A stretch of DNA of 64,000 bases from Platycnemis pennipes (lineage: Eukaryota; Arthropoda; Insecta; Odonata; Platycnemididae), in the NCBI GenBank assembly GCA_933228895.1, contig OW121854.1:6017131-6081130 (forward strand), given 5' to 3'. Made by a program: the position numbers and the translations under genes. Shown piece after piece: positions 1 through 11,084 of this stretch. The notes under the pieces are model-generated. The model did no database searches. It was not told where the DNA came from and worked only from the letters and a program-made list of their open reading frames with translations. Within the stretch, counting starts at the first letter, position 1. Each line of letters starts with the position of its first letter.

Positions 1-309
1 GGTGAAGAGGGGAGGATGCGTGTCGGAAGTCTCCTACAATTGGAACCAACTCCAGCCGCACAACCGGAGACCCATTACCTTCTTGCTTGCTGGCAATGAC
101 GTGCGGATGAAAGGAACTTTAGTAGTTAAGCGTTCTTTCGTCGAGCGGAGGTTGGCTGTCACCGGCGATCCAATCCCAGTTCGCGTCCACTGCGTGAGTA
201 TCTCTTTCAGTTCACTTCTGTAGTGCGACGAGACTATTTATTTTACGTTAGATAAGGAATACCCGCGAGAAATTATCGTCATTATCATCAATATCAGTGT
301 TGATTCCCT
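1..309. other. unassigned sequence at left edge
   Basis: A + strand open frame covers positions 2-223, but it has no recognisable domain and shows neither a splice acceptor nor a coding pattern I can defend. It could be the tail of something lying to the left. I assign no function. Confidence 0.3.
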
Positions 310-845
310 CACGTCCTGATATATTTTCTCATTCACGTCCTGCTTTACTTGCTCTGCATATCCCTTGGTCTTCCTCGCGGGACTTTACATATTCCCTTCT
401 ATTATATTTCTAACTAATTCATTGTGCCTCAAGGTATGTCCAATCCATCTGGTTCTTCTTTGCCGTAGTGTGTTTTCCATATTGTCCTTTCTTCATCTGC
501 TCTTCTGTACACCTCTTCGTTCCTCACTTTATCTGTCCATTTAATCTTCAACATTCTCCTCCAGCACTATGTTTCGAAGGCTTCAATTCTTCCTTGGCCT
601 GATTTCCCGATGTTCCATGTCTCTGATCCATTGAGTGCCGCGTTCCATACGAATGTTTTGATGAAGTGCTTCCTTGTTAGCAGCCGTAGGTCCTTTGAGC
701 ACAGTAGTTGTCTCTTCTTCGTAAACGCCTCCTTAGCTTGTGCTATTCTTCGCTTGATGTCGGTCAGGCTTCTTCCATCCCAAGTTATAGTTTTGCCGAG
801 GCAGGTGAAGTTCTCCACTTGTTCCAATTATTAACCACAGGAACT
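310..845 (-). mobile_element. RTE-type LINE 3' fragment (divergent subfamily)
   Basis: The minus-strand frame 567-827 reads as the C-terminal part of an RTE reverse transcriptase. It has the pattern FTCLGKTITWDGRSLTDIKR, then RRIAQAKEAF, then RKHFIKTFVW and GSETWN, which aligns by eye with the same block of the better-preserved RTE element at 2121-5119 (YLGSRVTNDGRSKKEI, RIAQAKRAF, RKQFIKTYIW, GSEAW). The DNA from 310 to 566 continues the downstream part of that region in broken frames. It differs from the 2121-5119 copy in many residues, so it belongs to another subfamily or is old. No target duplication was found. Confidence 0.7.
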
Positions 846-1477
846 ACTTTATATTTGGCAAATGCTACACGTAAGGTTACTCTTTCAATCACCTGCGCTA
901 TCACCAACCTTGGAATGTTGCAGTCTTGCCACTCGACGAATGAATCTAAAATCGATTTACAGTACTACATTCAATGGCCGTGAAAAATCGTGACGAAGGA
1001 TGAATCATAGGTTTGCTGAGCGCATAGAAAACGTTAATTAATTGGAAACCACTGCATGATGGACCATTTTAGATAGACAATTTAATTTCATCCTACGCAG
1101 TTTTAGGTTGGTTTTGAGCGCATCGCTTGCCTTAGACTTAGTCAACACGTGTGTTTCTCCACAGTGTAAAAGTTGGTAGTTTCTTTTCGCTGTGCTTGAA
1201 ATCCTGCCGTGTTTCCGGCCACACGGCACACACGGCCACACGTGGAAAACCGCTGTCTTCCCCGATTGTTGCCAGTGAACTTAGGCAGCAAACATGAACC
1301 CGTTTCAAATAAGTTTGAGTGAAGATGCTATTTGTGCTTTGTTAGTCGTTCGTTGTTTACACCAGAGGAAATGCTTGGTTCATACTTTTGGAAGAGACAG
1401 TTTAATGGAGGAGAAATTTGTACTTCTACATGATACCCTAAAGAAATATACGGACTAGTATTCATTCACTACTTACA
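846..1477. other. no recognisable feature
   Basis: Short open frames only (for example 1038-1241 minus), with no motif I recognise and no clear repeat boundary. Confidence 0.4.
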
Positions 1478-1996
1478 TCTACATCTACATAATACCCTGC
1501 AAGCCACCTCAAAGGTGTGTGGCAGGGGGTGAATTCTCACCAAACGTGCACTACATTTCATGCATTTAAAAATTAGTATTAATATATTTGTCTAAACTGC
1601 ACTATTTAAAAAGATAAAAATAGCAAATTAAGCATGCAAAAACGTGCTGTTAGTTGGGCAACGTTAAAGTCCTTACTCCAACATGCAACTACCTATGCAA
1701 TGGATTAAATCACTCGAATTGGACATATTTATCGTTATTCATAACGCTAATTGTACGAGGAATAAAAGGACATTTTGAATGTCAATTCGGCAATCAATTT
1801 CTCTAACTTTTTAATTATGGCCCAGTCTTCCGTAGGTTGGGGTTAGCAAAATATTTTTAACGTTGCCATTGAAAATATTATCTTGGAATTTGTTTAAGGG
1901 ATTAAGTCTTAATTTCAACCTGCGATCTGACAATGATTCCCAATTTAATTCATTTAATAGACTGGTTACGCTGATATAGTTATCGTACCGTCCCTT
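1478..1996 (-). mobile_element. CR1/L2-like LINE, 3' part (interrupted by Copia)
   Basis: The left edge is a TACATC repeat followed by ATACCCTGCAAGCCACCTC and a GTGTGTGGCAG block, a 3' terminus that recurs at about 25405 (same strand) and at 37560-37640 (opposite strand). Read on the minus strand, the rest is the C-terminal and 3' UTR part of a non-LTR reverse transcriptase in broken frames. The sequence stops at position 1996, where the Copia LTR begins, and resumes at 9378 after one copy of CCCTT. The clade is inferred from general resemblance only. Confidence 0.7.
1992..1996. repeat. left 5-bp target duplication of the Copia element
   Basis: CCCTT directly precedes the TGTTAG of the left LTR and is repeated at 9373-9377 directly after the CTAACA of the right LTR. 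Five base pairs is the usual duplication length for Copia integrases. Confidence 0.9.
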
Positions 1997-2120
1997 TGTT
2001 AGCTGCTCAAAACTTTTTATTCAACTAGGTTCAGAATGCACTGGGCACACACTCTAAAACAAAACAAAAGCACAACGCCTTGCGAACTCCGCCCAGTGCT
2101 GCCACCACATTATACATAAT

Positions 2121-5119
2121 CATCATCAAGGGTCAACAATCCTAGGATTGGTTTGACGCAGCCCTCCACTCGATTCTTCTATCGGCCAACCTCTTCATAC
2201 CAACGTAGTTCCCCTCTTTCACGTCTTTTACGACCTGCTCCATGTAACTCATACGAGGCCTGCCTCTTCCATTCCTCCCGCTTACTCTTCCCTCGACAAT
2301 TGTCTTCATCAGGCCATCGTGTCTTAAGATATGGCCGATTAGGTTGTCCCGTCTTCTCTTTATAGTTTTCAGTAGACTTCTCTTTTCTCCCACTCTTCTT
2401 AACACTTCTTCATTTGTCACTCGGTCGATCCATTTTATCTTCATCATTCGTCGATAGCACCATATTTCGAATGCTTCCACCCTTTTCTTCTCCGCTGCTG
2501 TCAGCGTCCATGCCTCACTGCCATAAAGGAACATGCTCCAGATATACGTTTTAATGAATTGCTTCCTTACTTCCAAGCTTTTATTTCCAGCTGTTAGCAG
2601 ATTCTTCTTTTGATAGAATGCCCTCTTTGCCTGGGCTATTCTACTCACTATTTCTTTCTTGCTTCGTCCATCATTGGTTACTCTGCTTCCCAGGTAACAG
2701 AACTCTTTCACCTCTTCCAGTTTCTGTTTTCCTAGTTTAACGTTGGTTTTGGCCTCTTCTCTTTTGCTGCACACCAATATCTTAGTTTTCTTCTTATTGA
2801 TCTTCAGCTGATGTCTGGTCATTGTCCTTTCCATGGTTGTTAGCATCTTATTCAGCTCCTTCTCTGTCTCTGCTATGAGAGCTATGTCATCAGCGAATCG
2901 TAGCAAGCTGATTTTTTCCCCTTGGATAGTCACTCCAGAAGACTTCTCCTTGACTTCATTGATGGCTCTCTCGATGTAAACATTAAAAATTACGGAGACA
3001 ATGCTCAGTCTTGTCTCACTCCTTTCCTTATTCTTGCTTCTTCACAGCTGGGTCCAGATTTAATCACAGATACTTGGTTTTTATACAAACTGTGGATAAT
3101 TCTTCGATCATTGTGGGAAACTCCAATTCCTTTCAGAATATCAAGCATTGAATTCCAATCCACGTTGTCGAAAGCCTTCTCTAAATCCACAAATGCAATG
3201 AAGGTCGGTTTGTTCTTCTCCATTCTCTTCTCTATAAGCAGCCTAAGGGCCAATGTTGCTTCTCTTGTACCCTTACTTTTCCTGAATCCGAATTGATCTT
3301 CATCCAGGAACTCCTCTGCTTTTCGTTCTATTCTTCTGCAGATGATCCTGGTCAGTATCTTCGATGCATGCATCGTCAGGCTTATAGTCCTAAAATTTTC
3401 GCATTTCTCAGCTCTCTTCTTTTTGGGAATAGGAATGATGATGTTTTTCTGGAAGTCCTTTAGAATTTCTCCTGTTGAGTACATGTCGCAGATGGTTTTG
3501 TAAAGATAAGTTAATGTCTTCTCTCCTGAATTTTTAATTAGTTCTGCAGGGACATCATCAATACCAGAAGCCTTATTCGTCCGAAGGTCCCTTACTGCTG
3601 CGTTGGATTCCGATCTCAATATTGATGCTCCCATATTATCCTTCTCGACTTCGCTTTCCTCTTCAATCACTTCCGTGCTGAGATCGTTCCCGTTGTATAA
3701 CTCTTCGAGATATTCTTTCCATCTCTTCACTTTGTCTTCATTTTCAATCAAAAGTTCTCCATTCTTGTCCCTTATAGCATTGCATCTTGCGCTCCGTTCC
3801 TTGAAGTGGTTCCTCACTATCCTATAGGCAGCTTCCACCTTTCCAATGGTAAGGTTGTTTTGTACATCTTCGCACAGATTGTTCATCCACATTTCTCTAG
3901 CTCTCCTGGCTTTGCGACTTACTTCGTTCCTTATTCTTTTGTAGCAAAGCTGCCCTTCTTCAGTTTTCGCATTCTTGTACTTTCTTCTTTCTTCAATCAG
4001 CACTAAGACTCCTTCCGTGATCCATGGTTTCTTCTTAACAACTTTTCTCCTTCCAAGAACTTCTTTTGCGGCTTTTTGTAGTCCACATTTAATGTTTTCC
4101 AAACGCTCTTCTACTGATTTCTCAGTCAGGTCCTCTCCTATGTTGTTTTCTACTGCTTTTTGAAATTCCAGCTGATTTTGAGTCTTCTTTAGTTTTTCTA
4201 CTTGCCAAATGTTCTTTACTGTTTTCTTCAATCTCTTGAATTTTAGATGGCATTTCATCATCACTAAATTATGGTCGCTGTCGATGTCTGCACCCGGGTA
4301 GCTTTTGCAGTCCTTCACCTGATTCCTGAACCTCTGCTTCACTAAAATGTAGTCTATTTGAAATCTTCCTATGTCTCCTGGCATCTTCCACGTGTATTTT
4401 CTTCGGTTGTGATTTTTAAACAATGTGTTAGTAACCACTAACTTATGTTGTGTGCAGAACTCCAGCAGTCTTTCTCCTCTTTCGTTTCGGTTTCCCAATC
4501 CATATTTTCCAGTTATTCTTCCATCTTGTCCTTCGCCGACGACAGCGTTCCAATCTCCTAAAATAATTAGGTTTTCTTCTCCTCTTACCTGTTTTATTAC
4601 TTCAGTGATATCTTCGTAGACGTCTTCCACTTCTTCATCTTCGTAGTCCGACGTAGGCATGTAAACTTGCACCACAATGGCATCTGTAGGCTTAGTTTCA
4701 ATTTTAACCATTACAATCCTTTCACTGTATTGCAGGAAGCTCTTCACACGCAGTCCCGCACTCTTCCTGAGCATTATGCCTACTCCAGCGTTACCATTCA
4801 GTGATCCGGTGTGAATAATTCTATAACTTCCACTCCAAAAGTCTCCTTCTTCGGGCCATCTCATTTCACTGAATCCCAATACATCGAGGTCCATTCTCCG
4901 CATTTCCACCTTCAGGTTCTCCAGTCTTCCGCAGGTCCGAAGTGATCGCACGTTCCACGTTCCTACCCTAAAATGAGTATCACACTTGACTGATGTACTC
5001 TCTCGGGTAGTCCCCGCCCGGAGATCCGAATGGGGGACTATTTTACCTCCGGAATATTTTACTCGAGAGGGTGCAATCACGTCTTGATAATAAAGAAAGG
5101 AGTGGAGTAGCTGCGACGG
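2121..5119 (-). mobile_element. RTE-type (BovB/CFDP2-like) LINE inserted in a Copia LTR
   Basis: A 2999-bp insertion lies between 12-bp direct repeats ATTATACATAAT (2109-2120 and 5120-5131). On the minus strand it starts with a short leader, encodes an APE-type endonuclease and a reverse transcriptase, and ends in a short GATGAT-type 3' tail, as RTE elements do. Its length is near full for RTE elements (about 3.2 kb). Because it sits inside a young Copia LTR it inserted later still, yet its reading frame is already broken. At least seven other fragments in this window come from the same or a related family. Confidence 0.93.
2142..5119 (-). pseudogene. RTE endonuclease-reverse transcriptase, broken frame
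   Basis: The family protein nicks target DNA and copies its own RNA into the nick. The N-terminal half (minus strand, 5119 down to 3005) has the APE endonuclease motifs VGTWNVRSL, SEMRW, GDWNAVVG and SDHNLV, then the start of the reverse transcriptase with FRTISLT and the catalytic-Asp motif VDLEKAFDNVDW. The frame stops after KGVRQD. The C-terminal half (2933 down to 2142) continues in another frame with the catalytic FADD, then YLGSRVTNDG, GSEAWTL, and a conserved end ADRRIEWRAASNQS. Between about 2934 and 3010 there is a stop codon where related copies have Cys, plus a frameshift. An open frame extends upstream to 5167 only because it reads through the Copia LTR. No clear initiator Met lies within the element. 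Confidence 0.9.
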
Positions 5120-5174
5120 ATTATACATAATACAAAACAAAAACTCATTTCTGTTAATACCGTACACCCTAACA

Positions 5175-5182
5175 CCTCCCCT
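5175..5182 (-). other. Copia polypurine tract
   Basis: On the minus strand the eight bases directly before the 3' LTR read AGGGGAGG, the expected primer site for plus-strand DNA synthesis. Confidence 0.75.
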
Positions 5183-5355
5183 CGGGATTCACAAAAATGA
5201 CTTGGATGCACACCAACAACCAATTACATATACGGTCATTCATAATGTGGTCAAGAAACTCAGACTCCTACCAGTTCCACAGTATCATAACACAAAAACA
5301 ACCCGATTCAATCCTTCTCGGACACACCCAGTCCCGGTACACATAACATGCCATT

Positions 5356-8300
5356 TTATGACTCCTGAAAGAGGAAACAAAAAGAGAACATACCAACATG
5401 GATCCTTGCCACAAAAATAATAATTTGAAATATAAATCTCTTAGCACTCCCTAAGGTCCAACACATTACAAATTTCCCTTGATTGTCGGATTGGACAACA
5501 CATGGCACATCAGCAAATTTACCCTGTCCAATTTCCTGCATAAACTCTCTCAACCACACAAGTTCAGTCACAGAATCATACACAGCCCAGCACTCAGAAT
5601 GAGTAGAGGAAGCAGAAACACAACTCCGCCTTCCAGCTCTCCACATGATAGGTTCTCCACCCAACACGATTACACACCCTGCATATGACTCACTGTCATG
5701 CTCATCACTACCAAAGTCAGCACCACTGCAGACCTGAATGGCTTTACCTGTCGTACAAAAATGCAAAGAATAACCCTTGGTCCGCTTTAAATACCTGAGA
5801 ACATGTTTCACATATTGTTCTTGACTTACAATTAGTTCTCGATTACTGGGTCTGGTGAAATGTAAGGATAACATATTTGATAGCTCGCCAAGGTCCTTCA
5901 CCTCCACAAATTTCTTCAAATTTACCTTAAAGCTCATGACCTTTTCTTTCTCACCAATGACTAAAAAGTCATCCACATATACTCCCAAAATAATATCACC
6001 TCCCACATACACACAAGGATCACTTTCACACTGATTGAAACCCAAGGTAATCAGACACTCATTTAGGTAGTTGTTCCAATTCCGCCCCGACTGCCTCAAC
6101 CCATATACACTCTTAAGTAACTTGTAAACATATCTGGAACGGTCTTTACCCATTACCTTTGTGCAGGGAGCTTGTTCCATGTACACTGTCATTTCAAGTG
6201 GACTATTTAAATAGGCTCCGACAACATCTAACTGTTCCATTTCCCATTCATTTTCCACGGCCACAGCAAGTAGTGTGCGTAATGATTTCTTATGGATTAC
6301 TGGATTAAATGTCTCCATGTAATCAACCCCATACACTTGACTAAAACCTCGTGCTACTAACCTTGCTTTATATTTTAAAATGGAACCCACCTGATTCCTT
6401 TTGATTGCAAATACCCACTTACTCCCCACGACGTTGGCCTCAGTAGGGCGTTTGACTACCTCCCATGTACACTGGCGTTGCATGTTTGCCAGCTCATCCT
6501 CCATCGCAGCCTTCCACTTCTCAGCATCTGGTCCACTCAGTGCCTCCTCTAAATCCTCCGGGATGTTGCTGTCTGGACTTCTGCAGCAGGCAATGTTGCA
6601 GCTGGGACAGGTCTTGGGATTCTTCTGTCTCTGAGATCTACGTGGTAGACCACCCTCCGCTCCTCCCTCATAAGCAGGCTTATTTTCACATGCAATGATT
6701 ACCTCCCCTGGTCCCTGGATGGGTGTCACCACCTCTGGCTCTCCACCTCTCACCTTGAGCTCCTCCAAGTCATCGTTTTCTTCTTCTGCTCCACAGTAGA
6801 ATGGCAGGTCAACTTCAACGGCTGGGTTTGTTGATTGGTGTTCACCGGTAGACTTATAAGGAAATATGTGCTCCCAAAATCTCACATCCCTACTTATGAT
6901 TACCTTCTGCTTTTCCATGTCCCAAAGACGATAGCCTTTAACTCCTTTCTCGTAAACTATCAAGACACATTTTCTCGCTCTTGGGCCAAATTTTCCATCC
7001 CTTAGGGGTTCTGCAGTCCATGACCATGCCTCACATCCAAAGGTGCGCAAGTGATCGAAATCCTGCCTCCTTAATCCTCGCCCTTCCCATACTTCCAATG
7101 GAGTCTTATAGTCCAATGTAGATGACGGGCATCTGTTAATGATTGTAGCAAGCTGCTGCAATTGCCTCCCCCAGAATGAAGTCGGTACTCCAGATTCCAC
7201 AAGCATGCATCTGACAATATTTTGTAATGATTGATTAAATCGTTCTGACAAACCATTCTGCTGGGGTGTCCTAGGGACTGACTTGCGGTGAACTATACCC
7301 CGACTGGATAGGTACTGTTGAAGTGATGCTCCTGTGTACTTTCCGCCTTGGTCACTCTGGAACTCCTTAATCTGTTTTCCCTTCTGTAGTTCCACTCTTG
7401 CCTGGTACTTTATGAATTCTTGAATTACATCACCTTTGTGTTTGATAGGAACTGCTGTGATGAACTTAGAATATTCATCAATAAAAGTGACAACAAACTT
7501 ACATCTCCCTAGTGATTCAGGAGAGATGGGCCCCATAACATCGGAGTGCACCCTTTGCAGCAGCTGGGTAGCCTTCCACTCATCACCCTTGGGGAAGGCA
7601 TACCGTTTCATCTTCCCAATGATGCAAGTGCTGCAATCATCCCTTTTCCAGCCTCCCGTTACCTTAATCTCTTGCAGCGTACCTATCTTTTTCATACTTT
7701 GCTCGTTCAGGTGCCCTAAACGACTGTGCCAAGTTTGAAAGGAAACTCTAGAAGCCTTTTTACCTTTATTGTTAAATTCTTCACTAATCTCCTGTAGACT
7801 AATGCCTCCAACAGTCGACACATAGTAAAGTCGAGCGACTCTTAATGCCCTGAGGATTAGGTTCTCCCTAAGATAGATGTTTGCTACACCGTGAAAGGTC
7901 TCTATCCTACACCCTTTCTCTTCTATTTGCCCTAGCGAAATCAGGTTATCTTGTAGTGTTGGTATATACAGAACTTCCTTAAGTTCCACATTTTTACCTC
8001 CGCATTCGTCCGATATGTTCAGCATCACACTTCCTCTACCTTCAATTCTTAAAGGAGCTCCGTCACCAACCTCTACTTCCCCTTCCGTTGGTTCAAGGTG
8101 GGAAAATAGTTCTCTTCGTGGACACATGTGTTCTGATGCACCACAGTCCAATAACCACACTCCCTGGCCGTTAGGTACTTTCCTCTTCGCGCAGAGCGAC
8201 ACGAATTCCCTGGATACGATGGCTGTAGACGGCTTCTTCTGTTCTACTACGATTCTTTCCCCTTCACATTCCTTCTTCCTAGGGCAATTCTTTGAAATAT

Positions 8301-9087
8301 GTCCCTCCTTCCCGCAGGCATAGCACCAAAACCTTTTATCACTAGAGTAATTTCTACATCTGTTTGTTTCATCTCCCTTTCCATTCTTCACCTTACTTCC
8401 CTCTTTGCTCATCGATTGTATTCTCGGTTTCCCTTTCATTTCAGGCTTCTGAACAGTTCGGAATGCGTGATGTTTGTCTTCCCCCATTTCTCCCATCAAC
8501 TGCAATTTCTTCTCAGCCGTGATAAGCTTTGACTTCAGTAAAGTTGTGGACAACCTGCTAGAATCTATCTCCCAGGACTGAATAAAGCTTTGGTATTCCT
8601 CCGGTAGATTTCCGAGAATAATTCCCGCGGCTTGCTTATCGGACATCTCAAACCCTCCTTTAGCTGCTCTCTTCTGCAAATTGTGCATTTTTGCAAAATA
8701 TTCTTGAATGGGCATCTCCGGAGTTTTGGTGCAATGGGTCAGCTCCTTCAGTACCATTGCGCCATTAACCAGCCCTTCACTATTGCACAAATTGTCTAGA
8801 ATCTCCCATGCCTCGCTTGCGGTCGCACAGTCCGCAATATCTCCCAAAAATTCATCACCTACCGTTTTATACAGAATGGATAATGCGATGGTATTGTTTT
8901 TGGCTCGCTTCCGAACTTCGCCTTGAGTGAGTGATGCGTCCAATGCGTCTTCGTAACCAACGATCGCCTCCCATGCATCACGTAAAAGTAACTCCGCCTT
9001 CACTCGCAATGACCACGCGAAATGATTATTTGAGTTCAGAACTGGAACCTTCGTAGCTGTTTCGTCTTGATGATACACCGATGCCAT
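5356..9087 (-). pseudogene. Copia Gag-Pol polyprotein with C-terminal defect
   Basis: A 1243-codon frame. Gag carries a CCHC zinc knuckle (CYACGKEGHISKNC), then a protease with LLDCGASEHM (family members usually have D-S/T-G-A; here Cys replaces Ser or Thr), an integrase HHCC region (HSRLGHLNEQSM ... CSTCIIGKMK), and DDE residues in HSDVMGP, QSDQGGKY and PQQNGLSERFN. The reverse transcriptase follows, with LDVVGAYLNSPLE and the catalytic YVDDFLVIG. Two faults are visible. Sequence normally found between the palm and RNase H is missing in frame, so SQEQYVKHV runs straight into LRYLKRTKGY near 5800. The RNase H keeps SASSTHSE and SDNQ, but after about 5470 the reading frame no longer matches the family. 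The start chosen (MASVYHQDETATK) lies about 120 bp inside the 5' LTR and primer site. Confidence 0.9.
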
Positions 9088-9190
9088 TTCGCCGACAATA
9101 CCTACGCACGTTTTCGAAATTCGTGATTCCTAATTTCGTAACCTCATTCACACGCTCGTAATACGCCCTGGGCACGCGCTCGTAAAACGC

Positions 9191-9205
9191 CCTGGGCCCA
9201 TAACC
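9191..9205 (-). other. Copia primer-binding site, initiator-Met tRNA type
   Basis: The + strand reads CCTGGGCCCATAACC directly before the LTR. This looks like the anticodon arm of eukaryotic initiator methionine tRNA, with CAT at its centre. The minus strand (the element's sense strand) is therefore complementary to the inside of that tRNA rather than to its 3' end. Use of an internal half-tRNA primer is known for Drosophila copia. Just beside it, a 22-bp unit beginning CGCTCGTAA is repeated (about 9151-9172 and 9177-9199). Confidence 0.8.
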
Positions 9206-9372
9206 TGTTAGCTGGTCAAAACTTTTTATTCAACTAGGTTCAGAATGCACTGGGCACACACTCTAAAACAAAACAAAAGCACAACGCCTTGCGAACTCCG
9301 CCCAGTGCTGCCACCACATTATACATAATACAAAACAAAAACTCATTTCTGTTAATACCGTACACCCTAACA
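9206..9372 (-). repeat. Copia 5' LTR, intact
   Basis: This 167-bp LTR starts TGTTAG and ends CTAACA, and is followed by the target duplication CCCTT (9373-9377). It matches the two halves of the interrupted LTR at the other end with one base difference by eye. It would hold the promoter for the minus-strand transcript. Confidence 0.93.
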
Positions 9373-9377
9373 CCCTT

Positions 9378-9625
9378 TACAAATATTGCCGATCTTCACT
9401 GCACACGTACAAGTTCGTTATTTAGACCGATTTCGTAGGGATCCTATATACTGGCAGCATATTCCAAATGATGTATAACAAGGTAAAGTAGCTGATTTCT
9501 CGTACATGTTCATCACATTTACCCAATACTCTTTTGATGAATCTTAGTGTAAGATTCGCTTGACCCATTACTTCACGTATGTGAATATTTAGGTGATCCA
9601 TGGCAACCAACATTAGAGTACGAAC
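9378..9625 (-). pseudogene. CR1/L2-like LINE reverse transcriptase, continuation beyond Copia
   Basis: This is the 5'-ward part of the LINE that starts at 1478. The minus-strand frame 9422-9823 includes HIREVMGQANLTLRFIKRVL, then GKCDEHVREISY, and frame-broken remnants of the LEYAASVWDP-type block. These are typical of the thumb/C-terminal part of CR1/L2/Jockey reverse transcriptases. Upstream of about 9625 the similarity is lost. Rejoining across one CCCTT gives a continuous LINE, which supports the Copia insertion model. Confidence 0.75.
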
Positions 9626-10227
9626 AAGAGTGCACAAAACGAGAAGTCCTCCACAACAATGCGAGCACGGGTTGTTTTCCCGCTTGTGTGGCCAGGGAAT
9701 TAGAGTGAAAACAAGCTGCGGAGATAGACCAGCACTTATTGTCCGGCTGGCGACCTTGGAGATGCGCCGGCTACAACCCCAAGCTGCGGGAAAGTACGCC
9801 GTGTGTGGCATATCCCATTGCATTTAATGCTGCTCATATTTCAGCGTGATTTCACACTGCATATCTGCGTGAAAAAACGCACACGTGGCTATAGTCGTAA
9901 ATGGATAGAACAGGCAAATATGCTTGACCAGTCTTCACAAATGTCGTGAGGTTTATTTTCAATAATTTTGTCATATTAACTACAGTCTTCTTAAAATGAA
10001 AATATTCGTAAGATATGGTTAACGTATAGCACTTAAGTCCCTATTATAAGAAGCAACGGTTCTCTACCTGGCATATATGATTGTTGGTAAAGATAAGGAA
10101 TATACCAATTAGGATAGACTACAATTGAAGAAATAGAATATGATTGACGAGAGAACTATTCTTGGAAATTTGAATGTATTCTCCTATCCATTAATAATTT
10201 ATTGAACCATTATTATAAAAAAATCCG
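9626..10227. other. no recognisable feature
   Basis: Short open frames with no recognised domain. The part near 9600-9830 is moderately GC-rich and open on both strands, but has no motif I can name. Confidence 0.4.
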
Positions 10228-10435
10228 GAGCACGGCATCCCAGAGGGTAGAGCATCGGGCTGCTAATCGGAAGTCTCGAGGTTGAAGCCCGGGGTAGCGT
10301 TTGGACCTGTTCCAAAATAAAACAAGTGGGATTATTTTTCCGGAAAACTGCAGGTGGCACAGAGAAATGAATTTTCCCCCATATCATGATGTGTGAAATT
10401 CATATGTCAACAGGCTTAATCAATATTTGTTAGGT
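10228..10435 (+). mobile_element. tRNA-derived SINE-like element
   Basis: An A-box-like segment (GGGTAGAGCATCGGGC, about 10240) is followed 40 bp later by a B-box-like segment (GAGGTTGAAGCCCGG, about 10278), the spacing of a tRNA-type polymerase III promoter. A tail block (GCAGGTGGCACAGAGAAATG ... AATTTTCCCCC ... GTGTGAAATTCA) recurs in diverged form at 24045-24115. It does not fold into a full tRNA by eye, so I read it as a SINE. Confidence 0.55.
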
Positions 10436-10984
10436 CTACTCTCTCCAATTTGATTCAGATTGAGCACAATTTTACCTACTTTAAAGAAAAAATGTAGGAG
10501 CTTATTTTACAACATAAACACTCTCTCCGGTTCTTACCGGGATAAACTAATTTCCGCGTAGTACTTAAGTACACCTATTGAACAGTTACTCGTGTGGGGC
10601 TTGCTCTGTTATTAATCTGCTGTAAAATCCCAGTGAAGAAATCACATACACACGTGTGCACCGAACATTTCTATTTAACAATCTGTACAGTTTATCTCAT
10701 ACAGCTTTCTTTGAATTCATGATCCCCCGCAGAAATAATTTCACATCCTGCAGCACGTTCTATCAAAGAGGGCTGATGAATACCAATCCTTTATTTCCCC
10801 TCATTTTTCTCACCTTCTACCATATAGTAAAACATGTAATCAGGAATTAAGAGGCCTATCGAGTCAATTCAATTTACTGGCGGGAGATGATATTTGAAAG
10901 TTTATCCTAAGCAATGATGATCGTTCATTTTCTAAAGTCGGTGGCATAGGTACAAAAATGTGTGCTCCTGTGAAAGTACATTGA
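10436..10984. other. no recognisable feature
   Basis: AT-rich sequence with only short frames. Confidence 0.4.
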
Positions 10985-11084
10985 TCATTATCTATGAACA
11001 ATCCTTGGATTGGTCTGACGCAGCCCTCAGCTCGATTTTTCTGCCTACCTCTTCATATTGACGAAATTCCTCTCTTTTATATTA
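10985..11084 (-). mobile_element. RTE 3' end, part 1 (split by a DNA transposon)
   Basis: This resembles the last 100 bp of the RTE element at 2121 (AATCCTTGGATTGGTCTGACG, GCAGCCCTCAGCTCGATTTT, CCTCTTCATATTGACG). It breaks off at the TA preceding the transposon end at 11085 and resumes at 12493. Confidence 0.8.

Larger units (their letters stand above)
1997..5174 (-). repeat. Copia 3' LTR, interrupted by an RTE insertion
   Basis: The LTR sequence occupies 1997-2120 and 5132-5174, 124 + 43 = 167 bp, exactly the length of the intact LTR at 9206-9372. The interruption is the RTE element at 2121-5119 plus the second copy of its 12-bp target duplication (5120-5131). Only one base differs from the right LTR by eye, near position 2006. 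Confidence 0.92.
1997..9372 (-). mobile_element. Copia-type LTR retrotransposon, near-complete, LTR split by an RTE
   Basis: The element is bounded by two LTRs that begin TGTTAG and end CTAACA, flanked by the 5-bp direct repeat CCCTT (1992-1996 and 9373-9377). Both LTRs are 167 bp once the RTE in the left one is removed, and I count one mismatch between them, so the insertion looks recent. On the minus strand the order is 5' LTR (9206-9372), primer-binding site, a single gag-pol frame (5356-9087), polypurine tract, then the 3' LTR. Gag, protease, integrase and reverse transcriptase come in the Copia order, with integrase before reverse transcriptase. The frame is defective near its end, so this copy is probably not autonomous. 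Confidence 0.95.

Noticed and set aside
5120..5167. N-terminal extension MYGINRNEF of the RTE protein
   Set aside because: These codons lie in the Copia LTR and target duplication, outside the RTE insertion.
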